5,429 bases of DNA from Gammaproteobacteria bacterium. Lineage in GTDB: Bacteria > Pseudomonadota > Gammaproteobacteria > Arenicellales > JAOTYS01. The stretch lies in NCBI GenBank assembly GCA_029861795.1, contig JAOTYS010000336.1, positions 1 through 5,429 on the forward strand. Reading direction: 5' to 3'. Of this stretch, positions 5,066 through 5,429 are shown in pieces. A program made the position numbers and the translations under genes. How positions within the stretch are numbered: the first letter of the stretch is position 1; each line of letters opens with the position of its first letter. The notes beneath the pieces are model-generated. The model saw nothing but the letters and a program-made list of their open reading frames with translations, ran no database searches and had not been told where the DNA came from.

Positions 5066-5429
5066 CTACAATCGGCCGGGCCACTCGGGTTTGCGTTTTT
5101 CGATAAAGGCGTCGATTCCTTCGATGGTTTCCTCCTCCATCATATTACACGCCATGACTTCGCCGGCGTCTTCATAGGCTGAAGCCAGCACCTCATTGAG
5201 CTGGCGGTAGAACAAACTCTTGCCCATGCGAACTGCGACTGCCGGTTTATCGGCAATGACGTGAGCTAGTTCATACACCGTATTATCGAGATCATCTGGT
5301 TTCACAGATCGATTGACCAGTCCATACTCCACTGCGGTTTGCGCATCGATGAACTCACCGGTAAGAAGCATTTCTAACGCACGCTTACGACTTACATTAC
5401 GACTCAAGGCAACCCCTGGGGTCGAGCAA
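5066..5429 (-). CDS. Enoyl-CoA hydratase/isomerase family protein, C-terminal part (5' end off window)
   Basis: About 120 codons are visible, ending with TAG at 5066-5068. They form the C-terminal 45% or so of a crotonase-fold protein, usually about 260 residues. Recognisable parts are CSTPGVALSRNVSRKRALEM, the LLTGEFIDAQTAVEYGLVN segment that follows the active-site region in this family, the helix KSLFYRQL, and the ending EGIDAFIEKRKPEW. The CSTPGVALSRN and FYRQL features are closest, from memory, to the ECHDC3-type subgroup. The oxyanion-hole residues and the catalytic glutamates expected for a true hydratase lie upstream of the window, so activity cannot be judged. Members act on acyl-CoA thioesters in the cytoplasm. 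The frame stays open to the window edge; a TTG at 5407 is internal and not the true start. The gene is co-directional with the signalling genes but separated by 150 bp, so it may or may not share their transcript. Confidence 0.92.
   Translation of the reverse strand, partial: CSTPGVALSRNVSRKRALEMLLTGEFIDAQTAVEYGLVNRSVKPDDLDNTVYELAHVIADKPAVAVRMGKSLFYRQLNEVLASAYEDAGEVMACNMMEEETIEGIDAFIEKRKPEWPGRL

Overview
The window is a run of genes all read from the minus strand of what looks like a proteobacterial chromosome, probably a gammaproteobacterium. This rests on protein style (a two-PAS hybrid kinase with two receivers, a Tll0287-like haem protein and an ECHDC3-type enoyl-CoA hydratase) and a GC content that looks near one half by eye. 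The species cannot be named. No mobile element, tRNA, rRNA or CRISPR array was seen, and the longer plus-strand frames look like shadows.

In transcription order (right to left) the layout is: the 3' part of an enoyl-CoA hydratase/isomerase-family gene (5066-5429, its start lies off the window); a 150-bp spacer holding a possible 31-residue one-helix membrane protein (4918-5013); an exported c-type haem protein of the DUF3365/Tll0287-like family (4097-4915); a 185-bp spacer rich in palindromes, with a possible promoter; a 1077-residue membrane hybrid histidine kinase (678-3911); a free-standing HPt phosphotransfer protein (281-637); a 156-bp spacer; and the first 41 codons of a response regulator (1-124, continuing off the window).

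The genes suggest one signalling chain. The periplasmic haem protein could sense a redox state or a small ligand. The kinase carries an all-helical periplasmic domain, HAMP, two PAS domains, HisKA, HATPase and two complete receivers. It would autophosphorylate on His551 and pass phosphate to its own receivers, then to His58 of the HPt protein, then to the receiver whose start is visible at the window edge. The phosphorelay order is established for such families. The link between the haem protein and the kinase is an inference from gene order. The most interesting points are this split haem-plus-phosphorelay cassette, the apparent absence of a cysteine that could act as distal haem ligand in the mature haem protein, the unannotated small membrane ORF that ends two bases before the haem protein start, and a palindrome cluster in front of the kinase.
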